NCBI GenBank assembly: GCA_021806125.1 | Contig: JAJZYC010000056.1 | Location: forward strand, 1 to 8,612 | Direction: 5' to 3' | Length of the DNA: 8,612 bases | Origin: a bacterium | Lineage (GTDB): Bacteria > SZUA-79 > Acidulodesulfobacterales > Acidulodesulfobacteraceae | Part shown: in pieces, positions 1 through 6,661 of the stretch | Position numbering within the stretch: the stretch's first letter is position 1 | Layout: each line of letters opens with the position of its first letter | Position numbers and translations under genes: made by a program | Notes under the pieces: model-generated | The model's input: only the letters and a program-made list of their open reading frames with translations | Database searches by the model: none | What the model was told of the DNA's origin: nothing

Positions 1-1
1 C

Positions 2-655
2 GGCAAAAGGGACTCGTACAGGATTTTAAGATGCTATAAAAACAGGTTCGGCTCTACCGACGAAGCCGGAATTTATGAAATGTCTGAAAACGGGTTAACA
101 GGCGTAAAAAATCCTTCTGCGTATTTTACGTCTGAAAGGCAGGAAGGTTCGCCGGGCTCGGTCGTTACCCCGTGCCTCGAAGGTACAAGGGCGATGCTCG
201 TGGAGGTTCAGGCTCTCGTAGTTCCTTCTTATATGCCGGTTCCAAAAAGGGTATGCCTCGGTATAGACGGCGGAAGGGTTTCTATTATATCGGCTGTCTT
301 AGAAAAAAAAGAAGGCATAAAACTTTCGTCTAAGGAGATTTACGTTAAAATATTCGGGGGCATAAGCATACAGGAACCCGCGGTAGATTTGCCGCTTGCG
401 CTTTCGCTGGCGTCCAGCTATATGGAAAAACCCCTGCCTTCAAATTTTACGGCATTCGGAGAAGTCGGACTGACGGGAGAAATAAGGGGCGTCCCTAATC
501 CAGCCGCAAGAATAAAGGAAGCCGTGAATATGGGTTTCGGAGACGTTCTGCTTCCTATGTCGAATTTTAAAGACGTTAAAAATTTAAAAGGCGTTTCCGG
601 CATAAACCTTCATCCGGTTTCAAAGCTAAAAAAAATTATTGAATATTTAGTCTAA
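2..655 (+). CDS. radA: DNA repair protein RadA (Sms), C-terminal part, 5' end outside window
   Basis: This is the 3' part of radA. The open frame enters from the left edge, so the ATG at position 80 is internal and not the start. RadA is a RecA-like ATPase that helps process recombination intermediates by driving branch migration and loading onto single-stranded DNA. The RadA hallmark KNRFG is encoded at 38-52, preceded by a typical SYRILR stretch and followed by E-x-G-I-Y-E-M and NPS. The rest is the Lon-protease-like domain, with GIDGGR, a GGISIQEPAVDLPLAL segment around 356-403 and GEVGLTGE around 458-481. Where Lon proteases have GPSAG with the catalytic Ser, this protein has EPAVD, so the domain should be non-proteolytic, as is usual in RadA. 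The N-terminal zinc finger and Walker motifs lie outside the window. It ends with TAA, 55 bases before the next gene. Identification is very secure. Confidence 0.96.
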   Translation, partial: GKRDSYRILRCYKNRFGSTDEAGIYEMSENGLTGVKNPSAYFTSERQEGSPGSVVTPCLEGTRAMLVEVQALVVPSYMPVPKRVCLGIDGGRVSIISAVLEKKEGIKLSSKEIYVKIFGGISIQEPAVDLPLALSLASSYMEKPLPSNFTAFGEVGLTGEIRGVPNPAARIKEAVNMGFGDVLLPMSNFKDVKNLKGVSGINLHPVSKLKKIIEYLV

Positions 656-696
656 CTAAAATAAAATAAACGTCAGGCATAATTAATAAACCTTAA

Positions 697-703
697 AAAG
701 AGA
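697..703 (+). promoter_or_regulatory. Weak purine-rich ribosome binding site for the TTG start at 711
   Basis: AAAGAGA lies 7 bases before the TTG at 711. An in-frame TAA at 705-707 means translation cannot begin further upstream. The next in-frame ATG is at codon 141, inside the catalytic fold, so a non-ATG start is required. TTG at 711 keeps the conserved N-terminal helix. A GTG at 756 is the only other nearby option and would remove part of that helix. Confidence 0.55.
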
Positions 704-710
704 TTAAAAT

Positions 711-1679
711 TTGCGTAATATTTCTTTCAGCTACATAGAAGACGAACTTAAAAGAGTGGAAGAGCAGTTTGAAACCCACCTTATAACGGAAACCCCGTTA
801 ATCCATAAAGTCGCCAAATATGTTATTTCAAGCGGCGGAAAGAGGATACGCCCTATACTTCTCATAGTATCCGCGAAGATTTGCGGATATAAAGGCGGCA
901 GCCATATCCCGTTAGCAGCCGTTATAGAATTTATCCATACGGCTACCCTCCTGCACGATGATGTAGTCGATAACGCTCCCTTAAGAAGGGGCAAGTCGTC
1001 GGCAAATATAGTTTTCGGAAACGAAGCCTCCGTCCTCGTAGGAGACTATTTATTCGCCAAGTCCTTTAAAATTTTATCTGCCCTCGACGACTCCGAAATT
1101 ATAAAGGCATATTCCGACGCCACGACGCTTATGGCGGAGGGGGAAGTTAAAGAGCTTGTAAAAACCGCTGACGTCAAGACTACCGAAGAAGACTATCTAG
1201 ATATAATCATAAAGAAAACGGCGGTTCTTTTTGCCTGCGCTTCGCAGGCTGGAGCCATAATAGCCGGCAGAGACGATAACTGCATAAAAAATCTTTACAA
1301 TTACGGTTTAAATATAGGGATTGCTTTTCAGCTTATGGACGATGCCTTAGATTATATCTCGGACGAGGAATTCGGCAAGTTTATAGGCAACGATTTGAAA
1401 GAAGGCAAACTTACCCTTCCGCTTATACACGCATTGGAAAGGGCGGATGAAAAAGAGAAAGATACTATTTCCAAAATAATTTATAAGAAAAAACTTGCGG
1501 TTAAAGACCTTAAGACGGTTTTAGGGCTGGTTAAAAGCTACGGGTCCATAAACTACACCATTTCAAAGGCAAAAGACGCCGTAGAGAAAGCAAAGGAAAA
1601 TTTAGGCATATTTCCGGATTCCGAATATAAAACAAGTTTAATAGATATAGCAAATTATATAATAGAAAGGAAATTATAG
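711..1679 (+). CDS. ispB: Long-chain polyprenyl diphosphate synthase (octaprenyl diphosphate synthase type)
   Basis: This is a trans-isoprenyl diphosphate synthase that extends an allylic diphosphate with isopentenyl diphosphate. The protein has 322 residues, the usual length for IspB. Visible motifs are GGKRIRP (residues 42-48), the first aspartate-rich motif DDVVD (83-87) followed by LRRG, the second aspartate-rich motif DDALD (210-214) and GNDLKEGKLTLP (226-237). The residues four and five positions before the first motif are Thr79 and Ala78. These are small, whereas short-chain FPP and GGPP synthases often have bulky aromatics there, so I infer a long product, probably the side chain of a menaquinone or ubiquinone. 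The exact chain length cannot be read from sequence. The start is TTG. The stop lies 2 bases before lysA, so the two are probably co-transcribed, although they share no pathway. The symbol ispB is by family; hepT or sdsA-like naming is equally possible. Confidence 0.9.
   Translation: MRNISFSYIEDELKRVEEQFETHLITETPLIHKVAKYVISSGGKRIRPILLIVSAKICGYKGGSHIPLAAVIEFIHTATLLHDDVVDNAPLRRGKSSANIVFGNEASVLVGDYLFAKSFKILSALDDSEIIKAYSDATTLMAEGEVKELVKTADVKTTEEDYLDIIIKKTAVLFACASQAGAIIAGRDDNCIKNLYNYGLNIGIAFQLMDDALDYISDEEFGKFIGNDLKEGKLTLPLIHALERADEKEKDTISKIIYKKKLAVKDLKTVLGLVKSYGSINYTISKAKDAVEKAKENLGIFPDSEYKTSLIDIANYIIERKL
1666..1671 (+). promoter_or_regulatory. Ribosome binding site of lysA
   Basis: AAAGGA lies 10 bases before the lysA ATG and within the last codons of the preceding prenyl synthase gene, which fits translation from the same transcript. 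It supports the ATG at 1682. Confidence 0.6.
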
Positions 1680-1681
1680 CT

Positions 1682-2941
1682 ATGAACGACTTTATTTTCA
1701 AAGAAAACGAGCTTTATTGCGAAGACGTTCCCGTTGAACAAATTGCGTCCGAAGCCGGCACGCCTTTTTACCTGTATTCGCTTGCGACTCTTAGGAGGCA
1801 TTTTAACGTTTTTAACGAAAGCTCAAAGGTCTTAAATTCTTTAATCTGTTACAGCGTAAAGGCTAATTCCAATATAGCCGTGCTTAATTTTTTATTTAAA
1901 ATGGGATGGGGAGCGGACATAGTTTCCGGCGGAGAGCTCTTCAGGGCGCTAAAAGCGGGCGTAGATGCCCATAAAGTCGTTTATTCCGGCGTAGGAAAAA
2001 CCGAAAGCGAAATAGAATTTGCCCTTAAATCCGATATTCTTATGTTTAACGTAGAATCCCTGCCGGAAGTTTTTCTCATAGATAAAGTCGCGGGCAGGCT
2101 TAACGCGAAGGCAAGAATATCTTTCAGGATAAATCCCAACGTTGACCCTAAAACGCATCCTTATATTTCTACCGGGCTTAAGAAAAACAAATTCGGAATA
2201 AATATAAAACATGCCCTTTCGGCTTACGAAACCGCGGGGGAACTGCCTAACATAGACGTTGTAGGGCTTGACTGCCATATAGGCTCTCAGTTAACAGAAA
2301 TAACGCCGTTTAACGATGCGGTAGAAATAATAAAAGAACTTTTAGATAAAATTATATCTAAAGGATTCAATATAAAATATTTAGATTTAGGAGGCGGGCT
2401 CGGCATTACGTATGAAAATGAAATGCCGCCTCACCCCTCGACCTATATGAATTCTATAAAGAAAATATTAAAGGGCTATGAAGGGATGATAATTTTTGAA
2501 CCCGGAAGGCTTATTGTCGGAAACGCCGGAATATTTATTACAAAAGTAATCTACAACAAAGATACCGGCAGTAAAAATTTTATCATAGTGGACGGCGGCA
2601 TGAACGATTTAATAAGACCGGCTTTATACGAAGCCTATCACGAAATCGTTCCCGTAATTAAAAGAGACGGTCCGCGCGCGAAAGCCGACGTCGTCGGCCC
2701 TATATGCGAATCGGCGGATTTTTTGGGCAAAGACAGGGTTATGAATTCCGTTCAGGAAGGCGATTTGCTTGCGGTATTCAGCGCCGGCGCCTACGGTTTT
2801 TCGATGTCGTCGAATTATAACTCGAGGCCGAGAGTCGCAGAGGTGCTTGTCGATAAAGATAAATTTTATATTATAAGAAAGCGCGAAACCTATGACGATT
2901 TAATAGCAAAAGAAACTATACCGGATTATAATATATCATAG
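1682..2941 (+). CDS. lysA: Diaminopimelate decarboxylase
   Basis: LysA is a PLP-dependent fold-type III decarboxylase that converts meso-2,6-diaminopimelate to L-lysine and CO2, the last step of lysine synthesis, in the cytoplasm. The protein has 419 residues, normal for the family. The PLP lysine is Lys60 in YSVKANSN. HIGSQ is at 199-203, the phosphate-binding glycine run LGGGLG at 236-241, and EPGR at 273-276. The DGGMNDLIRPALY stretch is at 304-316. The second-subunit active-site motif GPICESAD (339-346) carries Cys342 and Glu343. The C-terminal GAYGFSMSSNYNSRPR is at 369-384. All catalytic positions appear intact. The ATG sits 2 bases after the preceding stop. Downstream is a 200-base repeat-bearing gap and then dapA, so the lysine/DAP genes are adjacent although LysA acts at the far end of the pathway. 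Confidence 0.97.
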   Translation: MNDFIFKENELYCEDVPVEQIASEAGTPFYLYSLATLRRHFNVFNESSKVLNSLICYSVKANSNIAVLNFLFKMGWGADIVSGGELFRALKAGVDAHKVVYSGVGKTESEIEFALKSDILMFNVESLPEVFLIDKVAGRLNAKARISFRINPNVDPKTHPYISTGLKKNKFGINIKHALSAYETAGELPNIDVVGLDCHIGSQLTEITPFNDAVEIIKELLDKIISKGFNIKYLDLGGGLGITYENEMPPHPSTYMNSIKKILKGYEGMIIFEPGRLIVGNAGIFITKVIYNKDTGSKNFIIVDGGMNDLIRPALYEAYHEIVPVIKRDGPRAKADVVGPICESADFLGKDRVMNSVQEGDLLAVFSAGAYGFSMSSNYNSRPRVAEVLVDKDKFYIIRKRETYDDLIAKETIPDYNIS

Positions 2942-2942
2942 T

Positions 2943-3018
2943 GCCGGAATTCAATTCGGGCGCTATCAGAAAATGGAAAAGCCGGAATTCAATTGGGGCA
3001 CTATCGCAAAATGGAAAA
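2943..3018 (+). repeat. Two tandem 38-base repeats in the lysA-dapA gap
   Basis: Unit 1 is 2943-2980 and unit 2 is 2981-3018. They match at 34 of 38 positions with no gaps, differing at unit positions 15, 20, 26 and 27. Each unit begins with GCCGGAATTCAATT and ends with AAAATGGAAAA. The first 19 bases of unit 1 form an imperfect palindrome with one mismatch plus a central base; unit 2 has two mismatches there. A third unit seems to begin at 3019 (GCCGGA) but runs straight into the inverted repeat. No long open frame crosses the units in a way that suggests coding. Confidence 0.85.
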
Positions 3019-3022
3019 GCCG

Positions 3023-3091
3023 GATTGCTTCGCTGCGCTCGCAATGACAGACGACTTTGGATTTTGTCATTGCGAGCGCAGCGAAGCAATC
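3023..3091. repeat. Perfect inverted repeat, copy 1 (27-base arms, 15-base loop)
   Basis: The left arm 3023-3049 and right arm 3065-3091 are exact reverse complements, separated by 3050-3064. The arm core begins GATTGCTTCGCTGCGCTCGC. All four arms in the window (this copy and the one at 8507-8575) share the same 26-base core. As RNA it would form a very stable hairpin, but no T-run follows, so it is not a classical intrinsic terminator. From memory, closely similar palindromes (GTCATTGCGAGC...GAAGCAATC) are scattered through many unrelated bacterial genomes, so I read it as a REP- or MITE-like dispersed element. It may limit read-through or protect transcript ends between lysA and dapA. Confidence 0.92.
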
Positions 3092-3130
3092 TCCGAACAA
3101 ATAAACTATGACTGAGGGTTTAAAATAGAA

Positions 3131-3136
3131 AAGGAG
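3131..3136 (+). promoter_or_regulatory. Strong ribosome binding site of dapA
   Basis: AAGGAG lies 5 bases before the dapA ATG. It is the clearest Shine-Dalgarno sequence in the window. This suggests dapA initiates independently after the repeat-filled gap rather than by coupling to lysA. Confidence 0.8.
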
Positions 3137-3141
3137 TTAAT

Positions 3142-4017
3142 ATGTTTAAAGGAGTGTTTACCGCAATAGTTACGCCTTTTAAAAACGGCGGAATAGATGA
3201 AAAAGCGCTTCGCAAATTAATAGAATTTCAGATAGAAAACGGCGCCGCCGGAATAGTTGCCTGCGGCAGTACGGGCGAATCCGCGACTCTGTCTTTCGAG
3301 GAGCATATAGAAGTTATTAGAATTGCGGCAGAATCCGCAGGCGGCAGAATTAAAGTAATAGCCGGCACCGGCTCCAACAACACCGTGGAAGCCGTTCATC
3401 TTGCGAAATCCGCGGAGAAGTTTAAAATAGACGGACATCTGCAGATTACGCCTTATTACAACAAACCTACGCAGGAAGGGCTTTTCATGCATTTTAAAAC
3501 CGTCGCCGCTAATTGCTCTATGCCGGTAATTCTATACAACGTTCCGGGCAGAACGGCTGTAAATATTCTTCCCGAAACGGTTCTGAGGCTTGCCGAAATA
3601 GATAACGTCGTCGGTATAAAAGAAGCAAGCGGCTCCTTAGACCAGGTTACGGCTATTTTAAGGAAAGCTCCCGAAAAATTCTGCGTCCTTTCCGGAGACG
3701 ACTCTCTCACTCTCCCGGTTATAGCCGTCGGCGGACACGGGGTTATCTCTACCGTTTCCAACGTTGCGCCGAAGGATATGGCGCTTATGGCGGATTATGC
3801 GCTTAATGGAGATTTGAAATCGGCAAGGAAGATTAATTTTAAACTGCTTCCTTTAATACACGCAATGTTTATAGAAACAAATCCTATTCCGGTAAAAAAA
3901 GCTCTTAACATAATGGGATTTATAGAAAATGAAATAAGACTGCCTCTATCGGAAGCGTCGGGCATAAATATCGAAAAGATAAAGAGCGCTTTAAAAGAAT
4001 ACGGGATATTGCAATAA
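3142..4017 (+). CDS. dapA: 4-hydroxy-tetrahydrodipicolinate synthase
   Basis: DapA condenses pyruvate with L-aspartate-4-semialdehyde, the committed step to diaminopimelate and lysine. It is a class I aldolase-type (beta/alpha)8 barrel, normally a tetramer in the cytoplasm. The 291-residue length is standard. The Schiff-base lysine is Lys160 in GIKEASG. The catalytic Tyr132 and substrate-binding Arg137 lie in YNVPGR (132-137). TPYYNKPTQEG (103-113) contains the Tyr106 that completes the proton relay across the dimer. The GSTGES motif at 42-47 has Ser43 where the E. coli enzyme has Thr, a conservative change; Thr44 is kept. Sugar-acid lyases share this fold, but the dapB neighbour and full motif set make DapA the clear call. 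Upstream is the inverted repeat, and a strong AAGGAG fixes the start. dapB follows after 56 bases. Confidence 0.97.
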   Translation: MFKGVFTAIVTPFKNGGIDEKALRKLIEFQIENGAAGIVACGSTGESATLSFEEHIEVIRIAAESAGGRIKVIAGTGSNNTVEAVHLAKSAEKFKIDGHLQITPYYNKPTQEGLFMHFKTVAANCSMPVILYNVPGRTAVNILPETVLRLAEIDNVVGIKEASGSLDQVTAILRKAPEKFCVLSGDDSLTLPVIAVGGHGVISTVSNVAPKDMALMADYALNGDLKSARKINFKLLPLIHAMFIETNPIPVKKALNIMGFIENEIRLPLSEASGINIEKIKSALKEYGILQ

Positions 4018-4073
4018 AAAATTAAAATAAATAAATTATATTTATCTCAGGGTTAGGGGACGCAGAAATCATT

Positions 4074-4895
4074 ATGGAAAAAACGGGCGTAATAGTATGC
4101 GGAAGCAAAGGCAGGATGGGCGGAGCAATAATATCCGTTATTCCCGATTACGACGGCCTCTTATTTATAGGCGGCGTGGATTCAAACTATACTCCGGATG
4201 AAATATCCGGAATAGAATCCGGAAAAGCCTCACCGGGCAAATTTTTGACTTTAAAAGACGCTCTTCATTCGACCGCCGGCGTTAAAAATAAAGTCGTAAT
4301 AGATTTTACCTCGAAAGGCGCTTCTTTAATACACGCCGAAGAAGCGGCCCTTTATAACGTTCCTATAGTAATAGGCTCTACCGGATTTTCCGAAACCGAA
4401 TTAAAAACCGTGGAAGGTTATGGAAAGCATATTCCCATAGTGTTGTCCGGCAATATGAGCCTCGGAATTAACGTTTTATTAAATATAGTCTATGACGCCT
4501 CCAAATATTTAGGGGCGAATTACGACTGCGAAATAATCGAAACGCACCATAAAAAGAAAAAAGACGCTCCGAGCGGAACGGCTAAAATGCTTGCCGGAGC
4601 GGTCGCGAAACAGAGGCATATAGACCTTGCCGAAAAAGCGGTTTACGGCAGGTGCGGAGACGTCGGGGAAAGGGAAAAAGACGAGATAGGCATTTTTTCT
4701 GTAAGGGCGGGAGATGTAATAGGCGAACACAAGGTAATATTTGCAGGAAACGAAGAAGTAATCGAAATTTCGCATAAAGCTATATCAAGAAACAATTTTG
4801 CGAGGGGAGCGGTAAAAGCCGCCCTATGGCTGAGCGGAAAAAATAAAGGATTTTACGATATGAGGGATGTTTTGGGGTTAAATAAATATGAATAA
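4074..4895 (+). CDS. dapB: 4-hydroxy-tetrahydrodipicolinate reductase
   Basis: DapB dehydrates and reduces the DapA product to tetrahydrodipicolinate using NAD(P)H. It has 273 residues, the usual length. The N-terminal Rossmann fold carries GSKGRMG (10-16). Asp36 after the second strand is in the position of the acidic residue that contacts the adenosine ribose in known DapBs (alignment by eye). GSTG at 101-104 and the signature E-T-H-H-K-K-K-K-DAPSGTA (156-170) are present, with His158-His159 and Lys162 at the catalytic positions. The start is ATG at 4074. Only a distant GGGG at 4056-4059 (14 bases upstream) could serve as ribosome binding site, so initiation looks weak. The last 8 bases overlap pyrG, predicting coupled translation. 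Which later branch makes diaminopimelate (succinylase, acetylase, aminotransferase or dehydrogenase) cannot be told from this window. Confidence 0.97.
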   Translation: MEKTGVIVCGSKGRMGGAIISVIPDYDGLLFIGGVDSNYTPDEISGIESGKASPGKFLTLKDALHSTAGVKNKVVIDFTSKGASLIHAEEAALYNVPIVIGSTGFSETELKTVEGYGKHIPIVLSGNMSLGINVLLNIVYDASKYLGANYDCEIIETHHKKKKDAPSGTAKMLAGAVAKQRHIDLAEKAVYGRCGDVGEREKDEIGIFSVRAGDVIGEHKVIFAGNEEVIEISHKAISRNNFARGAVKAALWLSGKNKGFYDMRDVLGLNKYE

Positions 4896-6639
4896 GACAA
4901 AGTATATATTTATAACGGGCGGAGTCGTTTCGAGTCTGGGAAAAGGCATAGCGGCCTCCTCTATAGGCGCGCTTCTGGAAGCAAGGGGGCTCAATATTAC
5001 TATGCTGAAGCTCGACCCTTATATAAACGTTGACCCCGGAACTATGAATCCTTTTCAGCACGGAGAGGTTTTTGTTACCGACGACGGCGCCGAAACCGAC
5101 CTCGACCTTGGGCATTACGAGAGATTTACGTCGCTTTCCCTTACAAAAAAGAATAACCTGACAAGCGGCCAGGTTTACGATGCCGTTATCAACAACGAAA
5201 GAAAAGGGGCTTATCTCGGAAAAACTGTTCAGGTAATACCCCATATAACCGACGAGATAAAAAAAAGGATAATGGAAGCGTCCGACGGCAAAGACGTTTC
5301 CATTATAGAAATAGGCGGAACCGTAGGCGATATAGAAAGCCTTCCTTTTCTTGAAGCCATAAGGCAGTTTAAATTGGACAAAGGGAAAGACAACGTTCTT
5401 TATATCCATCTGACTCTCGTTCCGTTTATAAAAACCGCCGACGAGTTAAAAACTAAACCGACCCAGCACTCGGTTAAAGAACTGAGAGCTATAGGAATAG
5501 AGCCTTCCATTATAATATGCAGGGCGGACAGGGTTCTGCCGCAGGATATAAGGGAAAAAATAGCTCTTTTCTGCAACGTGGAAGCCGATGCGGTTATTAC
5601 GGCCAAAGACGAAGAAAGCATTTACGACGTCCCTCTTTCGCTGCATGAAGAAAAGCTGGATTCCAAAATAATAGAATATTTGAACATATGGGCAAAATCG
5701 CCGGATTTAAACGCATGGACAAATATATCGCAGACGTTAAAAACGCTTAAAAATTTAGTCACCATAGCCGTAGTAGGGAAATACGTCAACCTTAAAGAGT
5801 CGTATAAAAGCCTTAACGAAAGCCTTATTCACGGAGGGCTTGCCAATAACGTCAGCGTGAATATAAAATATATCAATTCAGAAGATTTCGAAGGGGACGA
5901 CTGGAAAGAACGGCTTAAAGAATTGGAAGGCTGTTCCGGTATTTTAGTTCCGGGAGGTTTCGGTTCACGCGGCATTAACGGCATGCTCAAGGCGATTAAT
6001 TACTCAAGGAGCAACGATATTCCGTATTTCGGCATCTGCCTAGGAATGCAGCTTATGACGGTCGAATATGCCAGAAACGTGCTGGGGCTGAAAGAAGCCA
6101 ATTCTTATGAGTTTGACGAAATCACTCCGGACCCGGTAATAAGCATTATGGACGACCAGAAAGACATAGGCAATATGGGCGGAACTATGAGGCTCGGTGC
6201 ATATCCATGCGTAATATCGAAAAATACTCTGGCATATCAAATTTATTATAAAAACAATAAAAAATACTCCGCCGACAAGAAAAACAGCGTAAAGCTTAAT
6301 CACGACGGAAATATTTCTATAAGCGAAAGGCACAGGCACAGGTTTGAATTTAACAATAAATATAGGGACAAATTTAAAGCCTCCGGTTTTATTTTTTCGG
6401 GCGTATCTCCCGACGGCAAGCTTATAGAGATTTGCGAGCTGAAAGACCATCCGTGGTTCATAGGATGCCAGTTTCACCCCGAATTTAAGTCTTCGCCGTT
6501 ATACCCCCATCCTTTATTTAAAGAATTTATTGCGGCCGCGGTAAGATATTCCAACGCTTTAACCGGAGTTCAAGTCAAGGTTAAAACGAAAAATAAAAAT
6601 AAAGCCGGAAACAAAAAAGGAAAAACTTTCGCCGTATAG
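4888..6639 (+). CDS. pyrG: CTP synthase (glutamine hydrolysing)
   Basis: PyrG aminates UTP to CTP using ATP and ammonia from glutamine. The N-terminal synthase domain (about 1-270) has the ATP loop SSLGKG (15-20), Asp72 and Glu141 for metal-nucleotide binding, EIGGTVGDIESLPFLEAIRQ (141-160) and KTKPTQHSVKEL (188-199). The C-terminal class I glutamine amidotransferase domain has the oxyanion stretch PGGFGSRG (355-362), nucleophile Cys383 in FGICLGMQ, and the His530/Glu532 pair in CQFHPEF. At 583 residues it is longer than most bacterial enzymes (about 545). Much of the excess is an insertion between QIYY (451-454) and the SERHRHR motif (479-485), plus a lysine/asparagine-rich tail after about residue 560. 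The start overlaps dapB by 8 bases and has no good Shine-Dalgarno, suggesting translational coupling. CTP also feeds CMP-Kdo formation, which ties it to the next genes. Confidence 0.98.
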   Translation: MNKTKYIFITGGVVSSLGKGIAASSIGALLEARGLNITMLKLDPYINVDPGTMNPFQHGEVFVTDDGAETDLDLGHYERFTSLSLTKKNNLTSGQVYDAVINNERKGAYLGKTVQVIPHITDEIKKRIMEASDGKDVSIIEIGGTVGDIESLPFLEAIRQFKLDKGKDNVLYIHLTLVPFIKTADELKTKPTQHSVKELRAIGIEPSIIICRADRVLPQDIREKIALFCNVEADAVITAKDEESIYDVPLSLHEEKLDSKIIEYLNIWAKSPDLNAWTNISQTLKTLKNLVTIAVVGKYVNLKESYKSLNESLIHGGLANNVSVNIKYINSEDFEGDDWKERLKELEGCSGILVPGGFGSRGINGMLKAINYSRSNDIPYFGICLGMQLMTVEYARNVLGLKEANSYEFDEITPDPVISIMDDQKDIGNMGGTMRLGAYPCVISKNTLAYQIYYKNNKKYSADKKNSVKLNHDGNISISERHRHRFEFNNKYRDKFKASGFIFSGVSPDGKLIEICELKDHPWFIGCQFHPEFKSSPLYPHPLFKEFIAAAVRYSNALTGVQVKVKTKNKNKAGNKKGKTFAV

Positions 6640-6661
6640 CCCCTAACCCGCATAAAATATT

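Noticed and set aside
80..655. ATG at 80 as the start of a separate 191-residue protein
   Set aside because: The frame is open to the left edge and encodes the RadA motif KNRFG upstream of this ATG, so it is an internal Met of a truncated gene.
3023..3091. Intrinsic terminator
   Set aside because: The stem is strong but the 3' side is followed by CTCCGAACAA rather than a T-run, so it was recorded as a repeat, not a terminator.
2943..3091. CRISPR array
   Set aside because: The repeats are directly tandem with no unique spacers, and no cas genes are nearby.
3121..3126. TAAAAT as a -10 promoter box for dapA
   Set aside because: It matches a -10 box well, but no -35-like hexamer lies 16-18 bases upstream, and a start there would leave the AAGGAG site almost at the transcript's 5' end.
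2942..3141. Lysine riboswitch or leader peptide upstream of dapA
   Set aside because: The gap is filled by tandem units and the palindrome, leaving about 50 bases before dapA; no lysine-riboswitch-like set of helices is visible. The only mini-frame (ATG at 3108, six codons) has no ribosome binding site and no lysine run.
4027..4045. AT-only hairpin between dapA and dapB
   Set aside because: ATAAAT...ATTTAT pairing is 6-7 bases of A/T only and expected by chance in such AT-rich DNA.
4780..5409. 209-codon open frame on the - strand across the dapB end and pyrG start
   Set aside because: It lies wholly antisense to well-identified conserved genes, its translation is rich in Tyr/Phe without recognisable motifs, and it is explained by codon bias of the sense genes.
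6040..6477. 145-codon open frame on the - strand inside pyrG
   Set aside because: It is antisense to the conserved amidotransferase domain and has no motif, plausible ribosome binding site or neighbour supporting it.
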